A stretch of DNA of 64,000 bases. It comes from CALFMR01 sp035550595. GTDB lineage: Bacteria > Acidobacteriota > Vicinamibacteria > Vicinamibacterales > SCN-69-37. Both the position numbers and the translations under genes were made by a program. Numbering within the stretch: the stretch's first letter is position 1; every line of letters begins with the position of its first letter. The notes below the pieces were generated by a model, which ran no database searches, had not been told where the DNA came from, and saw nothing but the letters and a program-made list of their open reading frames with translations. The stretch lies in contig DASZOV010000115.1 of the NCBI GenBank assembly GCA_035550595.1, positions 3,420 through 67,419 on the forward strand, read 5' to 3'. Below, one piece after another: positions 1 through 8,773 of this stretch.

Positions 1-671
1 GGGGCACGCTGGCCCTCAGTCATCTTTCCGACGCGCCGGCACGCGTGCAGGTGCGGCTCGCACGTGTGCTCCGCGATCGGGAAGCACGTCTCGCCGGCAG
101 TCGCGTCATCGTCCCGCTCGACGTGCGGATCGCCACGGCGGCCGCCATCGACGGGGCTGGCGGCCCGGCCGACGGCCGGCTCAGGCCCGACCTCGTCGAA
201 CGTCTTGCCGAAGTGCGGATCGACGTGCCGCCGCTCCGCCGCCGTCGCGAGGACCTGCCGTTGCTCGCCGCGTACCTGCTTCGGCAGGCTTGCGTCCAGC
301 GCGACGTCGATCCCAAGCGCTTCAGCCAATCCGCGCTCGCCGTGCTGGCGGCGCTTCCCTGGCACGGGAACGCCGCCGATCTGGTCTCGCTCGTTGATCT
401 CGTCGTCGATCGCGTCGACGGCCCGGTCGTGCAGATCGGTGACGTGCTGGCGCACGCGGCGCTCGATGGCGTGGCCGCGCCGGTCGAAGCCGGCCTGACG
501 CTACGCGACGCCCGTGCGCGGTTCGAGCGCGACTGCATTAGCGCGGTGCTCGTCCGGCACCGGGGACGAGTTGGGGAGGCAGCCAAAGCGCTGGGCATCC
601 AGCGGACGAACCTCTACCGGAAAGTGCGGCAGCTCAAGGTCCAGCGCTCGCTGCTCACCACGCGGAAGTAA
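1..671 (+). CDS. Sigma-54-activator-like Fis-family regulator, 5' partial, degenerate AAA+
   Basis: The gene enters from the left edge (frame starts at base 3) and ends at a TAA. What is visible is the second half of an NtrC-type AAA+ domain (RLRPDL and PPLRRRREDLPLL segments) followed by a Fis-type helix-turn-helix (GRVGEAAKALGIQRTNLYRK) at the C terminus. Key ATPase positions look lost. The Walker B region reads GTLALSHLSD where active members have GTLFLDEIG, and the sensor II segment reads WHGNAADL rather than WPGNVREL. Inference: it binds DNA through the Fis domain but probably does not remodel sigma-54 polymerase in the usual way. Its position directly before the polysaccharide locus suggests it may regulate it. 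The receiver or sensor domain, if any, lies outside the window. Confidence 0.82.
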   Translation, partial: GTLALSHLSDAPARVQVRLARVLRDREARLAGSRVIVPLDVRIATAAAIDGAGGPADGRLRPDLVERLAEVRIDVPPLRRRREDLPLLAAYLLRQACVQRDVDPKRFSQSALAVLAALPWHGNAADLVSLVDLVVDRVDGPVVQIGDVLAHAALDGVAAPVEAGLTLRDARARFERDCISAVLVRHRGRVGEAAKALGIQRTNLYRKVRQLKVQRSLLTTRK

Positions 672-747
672 GACGAAAGCACGTGCAATGGCGATCGAAG
701 CTGATACGAAGACGCCCGAATCCGGCCGAAAATCTCGCGTGATTTGC

Positions 748-776
748 TTGACACGCCGCCGGGGGTGCCCGACAAT
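748..776 (+). promoter_or_regulatory. Sigma-70-type promoter of the polysaccharide locus
   Basis: A perfect -35 box TTGACA (748-753) is followed by a 17-bp spacer and a -10 box GACAAT (771-776, four of six matches). It lies in the only sizeable gap between the regulator and the exported protein at 827, so it probably starts the transcript that enters the polysaccharide locus. Confidence 0.65.
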
Positions 777-826
777 CGAGAGTCACTGGGGTGGGCTATC
801 CGCCCTGGCCTATGAGGAACCGCACG

Positions 827-1267
827 ATGGCACTGAAACGCGCGCTTGCAGTCGGGCTGATGATGACGATGGGGCTCGCGCCGCTGGCCGCCCAGCAGGC
901 GGTGACGACCGGTACCATCAGCGGCAAGGCGGTCGACGAGGCCAAGAAGCCGTATTCGAACTACGTCGTGCAGCTTCGCGACATCGCAACCGGCCAGATC
1001 GTGACCAGCCAGACGCTGGATCCGCAGGGTCTCTTCTCGCTCGCGAACATCGAACTGTCGAAGCGGTATCTCGTCGAGCTGTACAACGTGCGGCGGAGCA
1101 AGGTGGTCTGCAGCGAAGGCCCGTACACGTTGAAGGCGCCCGATCAGGAAGTCAAGGCCGACGTGAACATCGATTGCGGCGCGACGCCGGCAGCGCTCTG
1201 GCTGCTCGCCGCGGGCGCCGGCACTGCGGCCGCGGTTGCGACCGCGACGGCCAGCGGCAGCAAGTAA
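827..1267 (+). CDS. Small exported protein with carboxypeptidase-regulatory-like fold
   Basis: A 146-residue protein with a typical signal peptide (MALKRALAVGLMM to about AAQQ). A predicted beta-sandwich of the carboxypeptidase regulatory/SpaA type follows (GTISGKAVDEAKKPYSNYVV, then a 'LDPQGLFSLANI' strand pattern). The C terminus has a hydrophobic Ala-rich segment (about residues 118-140) that could anchor it in a membrane. The start was chosen because GAGGAA at 814-819 sits 7 nt before this ATG. An in-frame ATG at 812 lacks a ribosome binding site. It is the first gene after the sigma-70 promoter and precedes the export genes, so a role at the envelope with the polysaccharide machinery is likely but unproven. 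Confidence 0.7.
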   Translation: MALKRALAVGLMMTMGLAPLAAQQAVTTGTISGKAVDEAKKPYSNYVVQLRDIATGQIVTSQTLDPQGLFSLANIELSKRYLVELYNVRRSKVVCSEGPYTLKAPDQEVKADVNIDCGATPAALWLLAAGAGTAAAVATATASGSK

Positions 1268-1296
1268 GTCCCGCCACGCGATTCTCACGCGCGTCC

Positions 1297-2577
1297 GTGC
1301 CGGCCGTGACGACCGGTCTGGCACGTTGGTTCCGTTCGTCTGTCGTGGGCACCGGTCGTCCGGTCATCTGGACCGCGCTCTTCATGTGGGCGATCCTCTC
1401 CGTCGCCGTGCCGCGACGCGCCTTCGCGCAGGACTCCGGGACTCCGCCGAACCCGTCAGACGCGTCGATGCGACTCGGGCCCATCGGGTTGACGCCTCGG
1501 TTGCAGATCCAGGACCTCGGGGTGGACAGCAACGTGTTCTACGCCCCCGATCATCCGACGAGTGATTTCGTCGCGGTCATCGCCCCGTCCGTTGACGCGT
1601 CGATGCGCGTCGGCCGCGCGATCCTCAGCGGCACGACGACGCTGCAGTGGATGTATTTCCAGAAAACAGCCAACCAGCGATCGCTCAACCTCAACCAGAC
1701 CGCGCGCCTCGACGTGCCGTTCACGCGGATCGCGCCGTACATCGACGGCGCGTACCTCCACACGCGGCAGCGGCCGAATCTGGAGATCGACGAACGCGTG
1801 CAGCAGATCGAACAGCGCGGCGGCGCCGGTACGGTCGTCCACCTCGGCGCGTTCACCTCGATCGACGTCAGCGCGGCGGCCGATCACCTGGACTTCAGCG
1901 CCGGCAACTTCGGCGATGAGCTCCTTGCCAACGCGCTCAACCGCGATAGCCGTTCCGGCCGCGTCGAGATCCGCCGCGATCTCACCGCGCTGACGACGCT
2001 CATCGTTCGGACCGACGTGCAGCAGGATCGATTCGAGTTCGCCACCATCCGCAACACCGACAGTCTGGGCGTCGTCGGTGGCCTCGATTTCCGTCCGTCG
2101 GCGCTCATCTCGGGCACCGCGCATCTGGGTTTCAAGGCGACCAACGCGAAGTCGCCGCTCGTGCCCGACTTCCGCGGGCTCGTGAGCGACGTCAACGTGA
2201 GCTACGTGCTGCGCGAACAGACACGCTTCACCATGAAGGTCGGGCGCGACGTGGACTATTCCTTCGAGGACGCCTGGCCGTACTTCCTCATCACGAGCGT
2301 CAACCTGGAAATCAAACAGGCGGTCGGGCTGCGATGGGACGTCGTGGCGCGCGGCGGTCACAGCCTGCTGGCCTATCGCACGCTGCGCGATGAGACCGCG
2401 GACGTTGATGCGAACCGCGTCGACGTCGTCGATCTCGTGGGCGCCGGCGTCGGACGTCATCTGGGCGACGACGTGCGCGTGGGCGTCGACCTCAATTATC
2501 AGCGCAGGCGGTCGCCGGTGCCGCTGCGGTCGTACCATGGCTACCGGTTGGGAGGCTCGGTCACCTATGGCTTCTAG
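1297..2577 (+). CDS. Outer-membrane beta-barrel protein of the polysaccharide locus
   Basis: About 426 residues with an N-terminal signal peptide ending near RRAFA-QD. The rest is a long run of alternating amphipathic strands with aromatic girdles, ending in the terminal strand GGSVTYGF whose final Phe is typical of Bam-dependent barrels. It resembles the barrel proteins (EpsL-like) that accompany Wza/Wzc genes in exopolysaccharide loci. Likely role: outer-membrane passage or anchoring of the polymer. The start is uncertain, since GTG at 1297 and GTG at 1306 are both possible and neither has a clear ribosome binding site. The 3' end overlaps the next gene by 11 nt, so translation is probably coupled. 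Confidence 0.72.
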   Translation: MPAVTTGLARWFRSSVVGTGRPVIWTALFMWAILSVAVPRRAFAQDSGTPPNPSDASMRLGPIGLTPRLQIQDLGVDSNVFYAPDHPTSDFVAVIAPSVDASMRVGRAILSGTTTLQWMYFQKTANQRSLNLNQTARLDVPFTRIAPYIDGAYLHTRQRPNLEIDERVQQIEQRGGAGTVVHLGAFTSIDVSAAADHLDFSAGNFGDELLANALNRDSRSGRVEIRRDLTALTTLIVRTDVQQDRFEFATIRNTDSLGVVGGLDFRPSALISGTAHLGFKATNAKSPLVPDFRGLVSDVNVSYVLREQTRFTMKVGRDVDYSFEDAWPYFLITSVNLEIKQAVGLRWDVVARGGHSLLAYRTLRDETADVDANRVDVVDLVGAGVGRHLGDDVRVGVDLNYQRRRSPVPLRSYHGYRLGGSVTYGF

Positions 2578-3400
2578 AACGATCCGGTGGAGTGTCGCCG
2601 CGGCCGTGTTGGCCCTCGTCGTGGCGGGCGTCACGGCGGTCCAGGCGCGGCAGGCGAACCCCAAGATCGGCCCCCGCGACCAGATCACGGTCACCGTGCA
2701 GAACGCGCCGTCGCTCTCCGGTGAGTATCAGGTCGATGCCGAGGGCGTGTTCGTCTACCCGCCGATCGGCCCCATCAAAGCGGGCGGTGAGACGGTGCGC
2801 GATCTCGAGGTCGATCTGACCAAGCGCCTGATTGCGGCCGACATCCACCGCAGTCCGCACATCACGGTCGAGCTCAAGCAGACCGCCAACAAGGCCGTGA
2901 CCGTGAGCGGGGCAGTGCAGAACCCCGGCCAGGTCACCTATTCGGGTGAGATCACGCTGTTCGACGCGCTCGTCCGGGCGGGTGGGCCAACCGACGTCGC
3001 CGGCGAAGACGTGCTCGTCATCCCCGCTGACGACGACGCGGCGACGGCCGCGGGCGGAAGCGACGTGCGGACGGTCAACCTGCAGCAATTGATGAGCGGC
3101 AACCTGGCCAAGGCCGATATCGACCTGCACGACGGCGACCGGATTCTCGTCCAGCGGGCGCAGCTCGTGACGATTACGGGCTACGTGAACGCCCCGGGCG
3201 CCTATATGATCAAGCCGGGCACGACCGTCCAGCAGGCGCTCGCGCTGGCCGGCGACATCAGCGAGAAGGGCACGACGCGCGGCCTGCGGATCATGCGGAA
3301 AGGGCCGGGCGACGCCAAGCCGCGGGAGTTGAAAGACGTGAAGCTGTCGGACCCGGTCGAGCCCGGGGACACGATTATCGTCCGCAAGAGCATCATCTAG
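2567..3400 (+). CDS. Polysaccharide export protein, Wza-type (Poly_export/SLBB)
   Basis: A 277-residue secreted protein. After a signal peptide (to about residue 31) comes the polysaccharide biosynthesis/export domain (IGPRDQITVTVQNAPSLSGE...VYPPIGPIKAGG), then two SLBB-type repeats (TVSGAVQNPGQV... and TITGYVNAPGAYMIKPG). Family role: a periplasmic and outer-membrane exit channel working with a Wzc partner, which is the next gene. The signal-peptide end (AVQARQA) has no lipobox Cys, so unlike E. coli Wza it does not look lipidated. It also lacks an obvious C-terminal membrane helix, which fits the idea that the separate barrel protein just upstream supplies the outer-membrane pore. Confidence 0.85.
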   Translation: MASRTIRWSVAAAVLALVVAGVTAVQARQANPKIGPRDQITVTVQNAPSLSGEYQVDAEGVFVYPPIGPIKAGGETVRDLEVDLTKRLIAADIHRSPHITVELKQTANKAVTVSGAVQNPGQVTYSGEITLFDALVRAGGPTDVAGEDVLVIPADDDAATAAGGSDVRTVNLQQLMSGNLAKADIDLHDGDRILVQRAQLVTITGYVNAPGAYMIKPGTTVQQALALAGDISEKGTTRGLRIMRKGPGDAKPRELKDVKLSDPVEPGDTIIVRKSII

Positions 3401-3408
3401 GACCGTCC

Positions 3409-5634
3409 ATGGCCACCCCACGCTCGTCATCCGCCGCCACCTGGCATCCGACCGAGTACCTTCGCATCCTGTACAAGCGGCGCTGGGTGGCCATTCCCGG
3501 CTTCCTCGTCGTCTTCCTGACGGGCGCGATCAGCAGTCTGCGGACCACGCCGTTGTACGAGGCGACGACGCAAATCCAGATCGATCAGGATGCGCGGCGG
3601 GCGACGTCGATCGATTCGGTGCTCGCCGACCGCGGGTCGTGGTACGACGACTCGTTCTATCCGACGCAATATCGCATCCTGCAGAGCCGTGACCTCGCGC
3701 TGCGCGCCGTCGCCGAACTCGGTCGACAGAACATCGTCGAACGCACGCCGCCCGCGCGGCTGTCGCTCAATCCCACGCAGCTCGTGTGGATGGCGGTCGC
3801 GGGCATCAAGCATCTGGTTGCGACGCCGGCGGTGCCCACCGCCGGCGCTGACGCGGACCTGCCCCAAGGCGTGCCAGCCGGTGCGCTCGCCAAGGCAGCG
3901 CGGCTTCAGGGCGAGCTCACGGTCGTCCCCGTGCGCACGTCGAGTCTCGTCGAGTTGAAACTGCGGTCGCCCGACGCGGAGTTCGCCGCGCGGGCCGTGA
4001 ACGTCATCGCCGACGAATACATCAAGCGCAGCCTCGAAATGCGCGTCGACGCGTCGAAGGAAGCGAGCGACTGGCTGAGCAAGACGCTCGCCGAGCAGCG
4101 GAAGAAGGTCGAAGCGAGCGACCTCGCGCTCCAGGACTTCAAGGAACAGAATCACGTCGTCTCGGTCGACGACAAGCAGAACATCACCAACCAGAAACTT
4201 ACCGCCCTCAATCAGCAGCTCATCGACGCGCGCATCGCACGCTACGACAAGGAAGCGAACTACAACCAGTTGCTCGATCTGCGCGCCAAGGGTTTGCCGC
4301 TCGATTCGTTCCCGGCGGTGATGTCGGCCGACTTCGTTCAGAAATTGAAGACCGAGCTGTTGTCAGAGGAAGCCAAGCAGGACGATCTTCGCAAGCAGGG
4401 CTTCGGCGAGAACTACGCGCCCCTCAAAGCGCTGACGGCACAGGTCGCCGACACGAAGCAGCGGTTGAACGCGGAAATCGACAAGGTCGTCGAGTCGGTC
4501 CGGACGGAGTTCGAGGCGGCCAAAGAAAAAGAGGACGCGATGTCGCGCGCCCTCGAAGCGCAGAAGGGCGAATCGATCGGCCTCGACCGCAAGGCGATGG
4601 AGTACGCGGCGCTGCAGCGTGAGGCCGACGGCAATCGCCAGCTCTACGAGACGCTCTTGCAGCGGACGAAGGAGACCGGCGTCTCGAACGAGTTCCGCGG
4701 CACGAACATCCAGGTCGTCGACAAGGCGGTCGTCCCGACGGGCCCCGTGCTGCCCAACACGCCGCGCGACCTCGCGATTGCCGGCGCCGGTGGATTGGCG
4801 CTCGGCCTGCTGCTGGCCTTCGGCTTCGAGTATTTCGACAGCCGCATCAAGTCGCCCGAGGAGATCAAAGCGCATCTCGGCTTGCCGTTCCTCGGCATGA
4901 TCCCGACGGTGACCGGGGCCGACCAGCGGCCCGAAGCGCCGATGCTCCTCGAGGACGCGCCACCAGCGTTCGGCGAGGCGATCCGCGCCATCCGGACGAG
5001 CGTGCTGTTCTCGTCGACCGATGAAGGCGCGCGCGCCGTGCTCGTGACGAGCACTGGACCGCACGAGGGCAAGACCGTCGTGTCGAGCAGCCTCGCGATC
5101 ACCCTGGCCCAGGCCGGTCTGCGCACGCTCGTCGTCGATGCGGACCTGCGGCGGCCGCGCCTGCACGAGGCGATGAACGTGCCGCAGGAGCCGGGGCTCT
5201 CGAACGTGCTCGTCGGCGAGCTCGGCGCGCCCGAAGCCGTGCGGCAGACGTCGGTCGAGCACCTGTCAGTGCTCGCCGCCGGACACATCCCGCCGAATCC
5301 GGCGGAGCTGCTGGGGTCGCCGAAGTACATCGCGCTCTTCGAGGATCTGAAGCGGCGCTTCGACTGGATCGTCATTGACGCGCCGCCGGTGATGCCGGTG
5401 ACCGACGCGGCCATCATCTCGCGGCTCGCGAGCGGCGTGCTGTTCGTCATCGGCGCCGAGATGACGCCGCGGCAGAGCGCGCTGACGGCGATCGAGCATC
5501 TGCAGTCGGCCAACGCGAAGTTCGTCGGCGCGGTCCTCAATCGCGTGAACGTCCATCGTCACGCGTACTATTACTCCCCGTACTACCGCAAGGACTACGC
5601 GAAGTACTATCAGCGATCGGCCAAGGGCGCCTGA
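3409..5634 (+). CDS. Wzc-type chain-length regulator with BY-kinase domain
   Basis: A 741-residue inner-membrane protein. It has a Wzz domain with a first membrane helix near residues 25-44, a long periplasmic coiled-coil section (about 200-440) and a second helix near 455-476. A cytoplasmic CpsD/Etk-type kinase follows. The P-loop reads STGPHEGKT (548-556), Walker A' VVDAD (575-579) and Walker B WIVIDAPP (653-660). The C-terminal tail carries a tyrosine cluster (HAYYYSPYYRKDYAKYY) typical of autophosphorylation sites. The P-loop departs from the usual SxxPGEGKS, with His before EGK and Thr after it. Role: length control and gating of polysaccharide export with the Wza-type protein upstream. 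Confidence 0.9.
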   Translation: MATPRSSSAATWHPTEYLRILYKRRWVAIPGFLVVFLTGAISSLRTTPLYEATTQIQIDQDARRATSIDSVLADRGSWYDDSFYPTQYRILQSRDLALRAVAELGRQNIVERTPPARLSLNPTQLVWMAVAGIKHLVATPAVPTAGADADLPQGVPAGALAKAARLQGELTVVPVRTSSLVELKLRSPDAEFAARAVNVIADEYIKRSLEMRVDASKEASDWLSKTLAEQRKKVEASDLALQDFKEQNHVVSVDDKQNITNQKLTALNQQLIDARIARYDKEANYNQLLDLRAKGLPLDSFPAVMSADFVQKLKTELLSEEAKQDDLRKQGFGENYAPLKALTAQVADTKQRLNAEIDKVVESVRTEFEAAKEKEDAMSRALEAQKGESIGLDRKAMEYAALQREADGNRQLYETLLQRTKETGVSNEFRGTNIQVVDKAVVPTGPVLPNTPRDLAIAGAGGLALGLLLAFGFEYFDSRIKSPEEIKAHLGLPFLGMIPTVTGADQRPEAPMLLEDAPPAFGEAIRAIRTSVLFSSTDEGARAVLVTSTGPHEGKTVVSSSLAITLAQAGLRTLVVDADLRRPRLHEAMNVPQEPGLSNVLVGELGAPEAVRQTSVEHLSVLAAGHIPPNPAELLGSPKYIALFEDLKRRFDWIVIDAPPVMPVTDAAIISRLASGVLFVIGAEMTPRQSALTAIEHLQSANAKFVGAVLNRVNVHRHAYYYSPYYRKDYAKYYQRSAKGA

Positions 5635-5648
5635 TCGCACACGCGGAC

Positions 5649-5665
5649 GCCGGCCGTCGGCCGGC
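5649..5665 (+). repeat. Perfect GC-rich hairpin between wzc-like and wzm-like genes
   Basis: GCCGGCC (5649-5655), loop GTC, then GGCCGGC (5659-5665) form a perfect 7-bp stem in the 43-nt gap between the kinase and the ABC permease. No T-run follows, so it is more likely an attenuator, a partial terminator or an mRNA stability element than a classic terminator. Confidence 0.4.
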
Positions 5666-5677
5666 ACGCGTCACCTC

Positions 5678-6511
5678 GTGTCGCACGCACCCCACACGCA
5701 CGTCATCGTGCCGCGCTCGGGCTGGGCGCCCGTCGAGCTCGGCGAGCTCTGGGAATACCGCGAGCTCGTGTACCTGCTCGTCTGGCGCGACGTGAAGATC
5801 CGCTACAAGCAGACGGTACTCGGCGTCGCCTGGGCCGTGCTCCAGCCCGTGCTGACGATGGTCATCTTCAGTATCTTCTTCGGCAAGCTCGGTGGACTGT
5901 CATCGGATGGGTATCCGTATCCAATCTTCGCCTACTGCGCGTTACTGCCCTGGCAACTCTTTGCGTTCGGCGTGGGGCAGGCGAGCGAGAGCGTTGTCCT
6001 GAACCAGCGCATGATCACGAAGGTCTACTTTCCGCGAGTGATCATGCCGATGGCCAGCGTGGCGGTTGGACTGGTAGACTTCGCGATTTCCTTTCTCGTC
6101 CTGCTCGTGCTCATGGCCGGCTACCACATCGCGCCATCGCCGGCCATCGTGGCCGTGCCGGTACTGGCGCTCGTCGTCGTGGCCGCCGCGCTCGGCGCCG
6201 GCCTGTGGCTCTCCGCCTTGAACGTCACCTATCGCGACGTGCGTCACGCCGTGCCGTTCCTCATTCAAGTCTGGTTCTTCGCGACGCCGGTCGCGTATGC
6301 GACGTCGAGCGTTCCGCCCGCGTGGCGAATGGTCTACGCCTTGGTCAACCCGATGGTCGGCGTCATCGACTCGTTCCGATGGGCGCTTCTCGGCGCAGGC
6401 GGCCCACCGCCGGCCGAGCTCGGCATCTCGATCCTCGCGATTACCGCCATGCTCGTGAGCGGCCTGTTCTACTTCCGGCGCATGGAGCGCCGTTTCGCGG
6501 ACGTGGTCTGA
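5678..6511 (+). CDS. Polysaccharide ABC transporter permease, Wzm-type
   Basis: A 277-residue ABC-2 type permease with about six membrane helices. The N-terminal segment (ELWEYRELVYLLVWRDVKIRYKQTVLGVAWAVLQPV) is the typical amphipathic region of O-antigen and teichoic acid exporters. It starts with GTG after CACCTC. The ATPase gene begins 3 nt downstream, so the two form the transporter. Role: moves the lipid-linked glycan or its precursor across the inner membrane. Confidence 0.88.
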   Translation: MSHAPHTHVIVPRSGWAPVELGELWEYRELVYLLVWRDVKIRYKQTVLGVAWAVLQPVLTMVIFSIFFGKLGGLSSDGYPYPIFAYCALLPWQLFAFGVGQASESVVLNQRMITKVYFPRVIMPMASVAVGLVDFAISFLVLLVLMAGYHIAPSPAIVAVPVLALVVVAAALGAGLWLSALNVTYRDVRHAVPFLIQVWFFATPVAYATSSVPPAWRMVYALVNPMVGVIDSFRWALLGAGGPPPAELGISILAITAMLVSGLFYFRRMERRFADVV

Positions 6512-6514
6512 GCC

Positions 6515-7765
6515 GTGCCGTCAGCCATCGTCGTCGAACGACTGGGAAAGCGGTACCGGCTCGGCGAGCGCGAGCCCTACGGCGCGCTGCGCGATTCGAT
6601 CGCGCGCGCGGCACGTGCGCCGTGGCGGCTGGCCCGGCGCCTTGGCCGGCGAGAGCCGGCCGAGCCGTGGGTCGCGGCGCTCGACAACGTGTCGTTCGAC
6701 GTCGCCGAAGGCGAGGTCGTCGGCATCATCGGCCGTAACGGATCCGGCAAGAGCACGCTGCTCAAGATTCTCTCGCGCATCACCGAGCCATCGTCAGGCC
6801 GGGCGGAAGTCCGAGGACGTGTCGGCTCACTCCTCGAGGTCGGCACCGGGTTCCATCCGGAGCTCACGGGCCGCGAGAACGTCTTCGTGAACGGCGCGAT
6901 CCTCGGCATGCGGCGCCGTGAGATCGCGCGCCGCTTCGACGAGATCATCGACTTCGCCGACGTCGATCGCTTCGTCGACACGCCGGTCAAGCACTACTCG
7001 AGCGGCATGCAGATGCGGCTCGCGTTCGCCGTCGCCGCGCATCTCGAACCCGAAATCCTGCTCGTCGACGAGGTGCTGGCCGTCGGCGACATCGAGTTCC
7101 AGAAGAAGTGCCTCGGCAAGATCGGCGCGGTCAGCCGCGACGGCCGCACGGTGCTGCTCGTGTCGCATCAGATGAACCAACTCCGCCGGCTCTGCCGGCG
7201 GTGCGTGTGGCTCGAGGCCGGGCGCGTGCACGAGATTGGCCCGGGCGGGGAGACGCTGGCGCACTACGAACGTGCGCTCCTCGCGCCGGATGCCGCGGCG
7301 GCTGCAGGGCGCGTGTTTCGTCAGTGGCAGCTCGCTGGCGGCGGACACATCGTGCGGATCGTCGACGGTCCGGTGACGATCGACCTTCGGCTCGCGCTGG
7401 CCGAACCCATTTCGCGCGGCCACCTCGGCATGTCGATCTACAGCGAACGCGAAGAGCTCGTCGCCGGATGGGCCTTCGAGCCGCTCGATCTCGAGGCGGG
7501 CTCACGCGACGTCCGCATCACCGTCGCGTCGTTGCCGCTCAGGCCAGGTAGCTACCGCTTGGTGTTCTCACTGTTCGATCGCGGCAATAACGTGACGGGT
7601 GGCGCACTCGTGGAGCAATGGGCGGCGCTGCCGCCGCTCGCGCTCGACGTGCCGCCGTTGTCGCATCCGCAGGACCACTGGGCAGGCGTCCTGAACGTGT
7701 CCGCAGAACTGGCGCTGGCTGATGAGGCGGGCGCCGATGCGCCGATCGTGTCGACATCCGCGTGA
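6515..7765 (+). CDS. Polysaccharide ABC transporter ATPase with Wzt C-terminal domain
   Basis: A 416-residue protein. The ATPase half has Walker A GRNGSGKST (73-81), signature YSSGMQMRLAFA (from about 161), Walker B ILLVDE (181-186) and a switch His in SHQM (218). The signature form is that of Wzt/TagH-type polysaccharide exporters. Residues from about 270 onward form an added beta-rich domain matching the Wzt C-terminal carbohydrate-recognition domain, which in O9a-type systems binds the modified non-reducing end of the glycan. It starts with GTG 3 nt after the permease stop. The added domain suggests this transporter recognises a specifically terminated chain. Confidence 0.87.
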   Translation: MPSAIVVERLGKRYRLGEREPYGALRDSIARAARAPWRLARRLGRREPAEPWVAALDNVSFDVAEGEVVGIIGRNGSGKSTLLKILSRITEPSSGRAEVRGRVGSLLEVGTGFHPELTGRENVFVNGAILGMRRREIARRFDEIIDFADVDRFVDTPVKHYSSGMQMRLAFAVAAHLEPEILLVDEVLAVGDIEFQKKCLGKIGAVSRDGRTVLLVSHQMNQLRRLCRRCVWLEAGRVHEIGPGGETLAHYERALLAPDAAAAAGRVFRQWQLAGGGHIVRIVDGPVTIDLRLALAEPISRGHLGMSIYSEREELVAGWAFEPLDLEAGSRDVRITVASLPLRPGSYRLVFSLFDRGNNVTGGALVEQWAALPPLALDVPPLSHPQDHWAGVLNVSAELALADEAGADAPIVSTSA

Positions 7766-7771
7766 ACCGGT

Positions 7772-8773
7772 ATGAGCGCGTCCAATGCTCCGGTGATCTC
7801 GGTGGTCATTCCGGCGTGGAACGCGGGCCGTTGGATCCGCGCCACGCTCGTCTCGGTCGCCAGTCAGCGCGAGGTCTCCGTCGAAGTCATCCTGATCGAT
7901 GACGGGTCGGACGATGACACGGTCGTGATCGCCGAATCGGTCACCGACGTGCCGGTCACGGTGATTCGCCAGACGCGCATGGGGCCGAGTCGTGCGAGAA
8001 CGGTGGGCACGGCCGCCGCGCGCGGTGCATTCATCCAATATCTCGACGCCGACGACGAGCTCACGATGGGTACGCTCGGGCGTCGGCTCGCGGCGCTCAC
8101 GTCGAGCGAAGCCGACGTCGCGTACTGCGACTGGGTCCGATGGGAACCCGATGCCGCCGGTCTGTTTCGCGAGACGGAGGTCGTGGCCGACGAACTGAGT
8201 GCCCGGCCCGACGTCGACCTGTTCACGCGACGCTGGTGGCCGCCCGGCGCGCTGCTGTATCGACGAACCGTCGTCGATCGCATCGGGCCGTGGCGCGAGG
8301 ACTTGCCGATCATCCAGGACGCGCGGTTCGCACTCGACGCGGCGGTGGTGGGCGCGCGCTTCGTTCACGTGCCCGGCGTCGGGCTCCGTTATCGCCAGAT
8401 GCCGGACTCGCTCTCGCGCCGCGATCCGCACGCCTTCGTCCTCGATCGCCTGCGAAACGCGCAGACGGCGGAAGAAGAGTGGCGAGCAGCGGGCACGTTG
8501 GACGACGCTCGTCGCGGCGCGCTCGTCGAGGTCTATGGCGCACTGGCGCGTAGCCTCTTCGCATACGACCGCCAGCGTTTTCACGAGGTCTACACGCGCC
8601 TGCGCGAGCTCGACCCGGCATTCCGGCCATCTGGACCGCCATCGCTCCGCCGCCTCTCGGCCGTCATCGGATATCCGGCCGCCGAGTACGTCGCGGCTGC
8701 GTGGCGAACCGCCAAGCGGGCCGTTCACGGAGGCGCGGACGGCAAGGTTACGGACACGGCCTCATCGTCGTGA
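7772..8773 (+). CDS. Glycosyltransferase family 2 protein
   Basis: A 333-residue GT-A fold transferase. The N terminus is VISVVIPAWNAGRWIRATL with the nucleotide-binding IDDGSDDDT motif, and the metal-binding DxD is in LDADDE (about residues 92-97). No membrane helices are evident. It probably adds one sugar to the lipid-linked repeat. Its stop codon overlaps the GTG start of the next transferase. Confidence 0.82.
   Translation: MSASNAPVISVVIPAWNAGRWIRATLVSVASQREVSVEVILIDDGSDDDTVVIAESVTDVPVTVIRQTRMGPSRARTVGTAAARGAFIQYLDADDELTMGTLGRRLAALTSSEADVAYCDWVRWEPDAAGLFRETEVVADELSARPDVDLFTRRWWPPGALLYRRTVVDRIGPWREDLPIIQDARFALDAAVVGARFVHVPGVGLRYRQMPDSLSRRDPHAFVLDRLRNAQTAEEEWRAAGTLDDARRGALVEVYGALARSLFAYDRQRFHEVYTRLRELDPAFRPSGPPSLRRLSAVIGYPAAEYVAAAWRTAKRAVHGGADGKVTDTASSS

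Noticed and set aside
788..803. A second sigma-54 site before the gene at 827
   Set aside because: The GG-N10-GC spacing is present but the -12 half lacks TTGC, and a much better sigma-70 promoter lies nearby.
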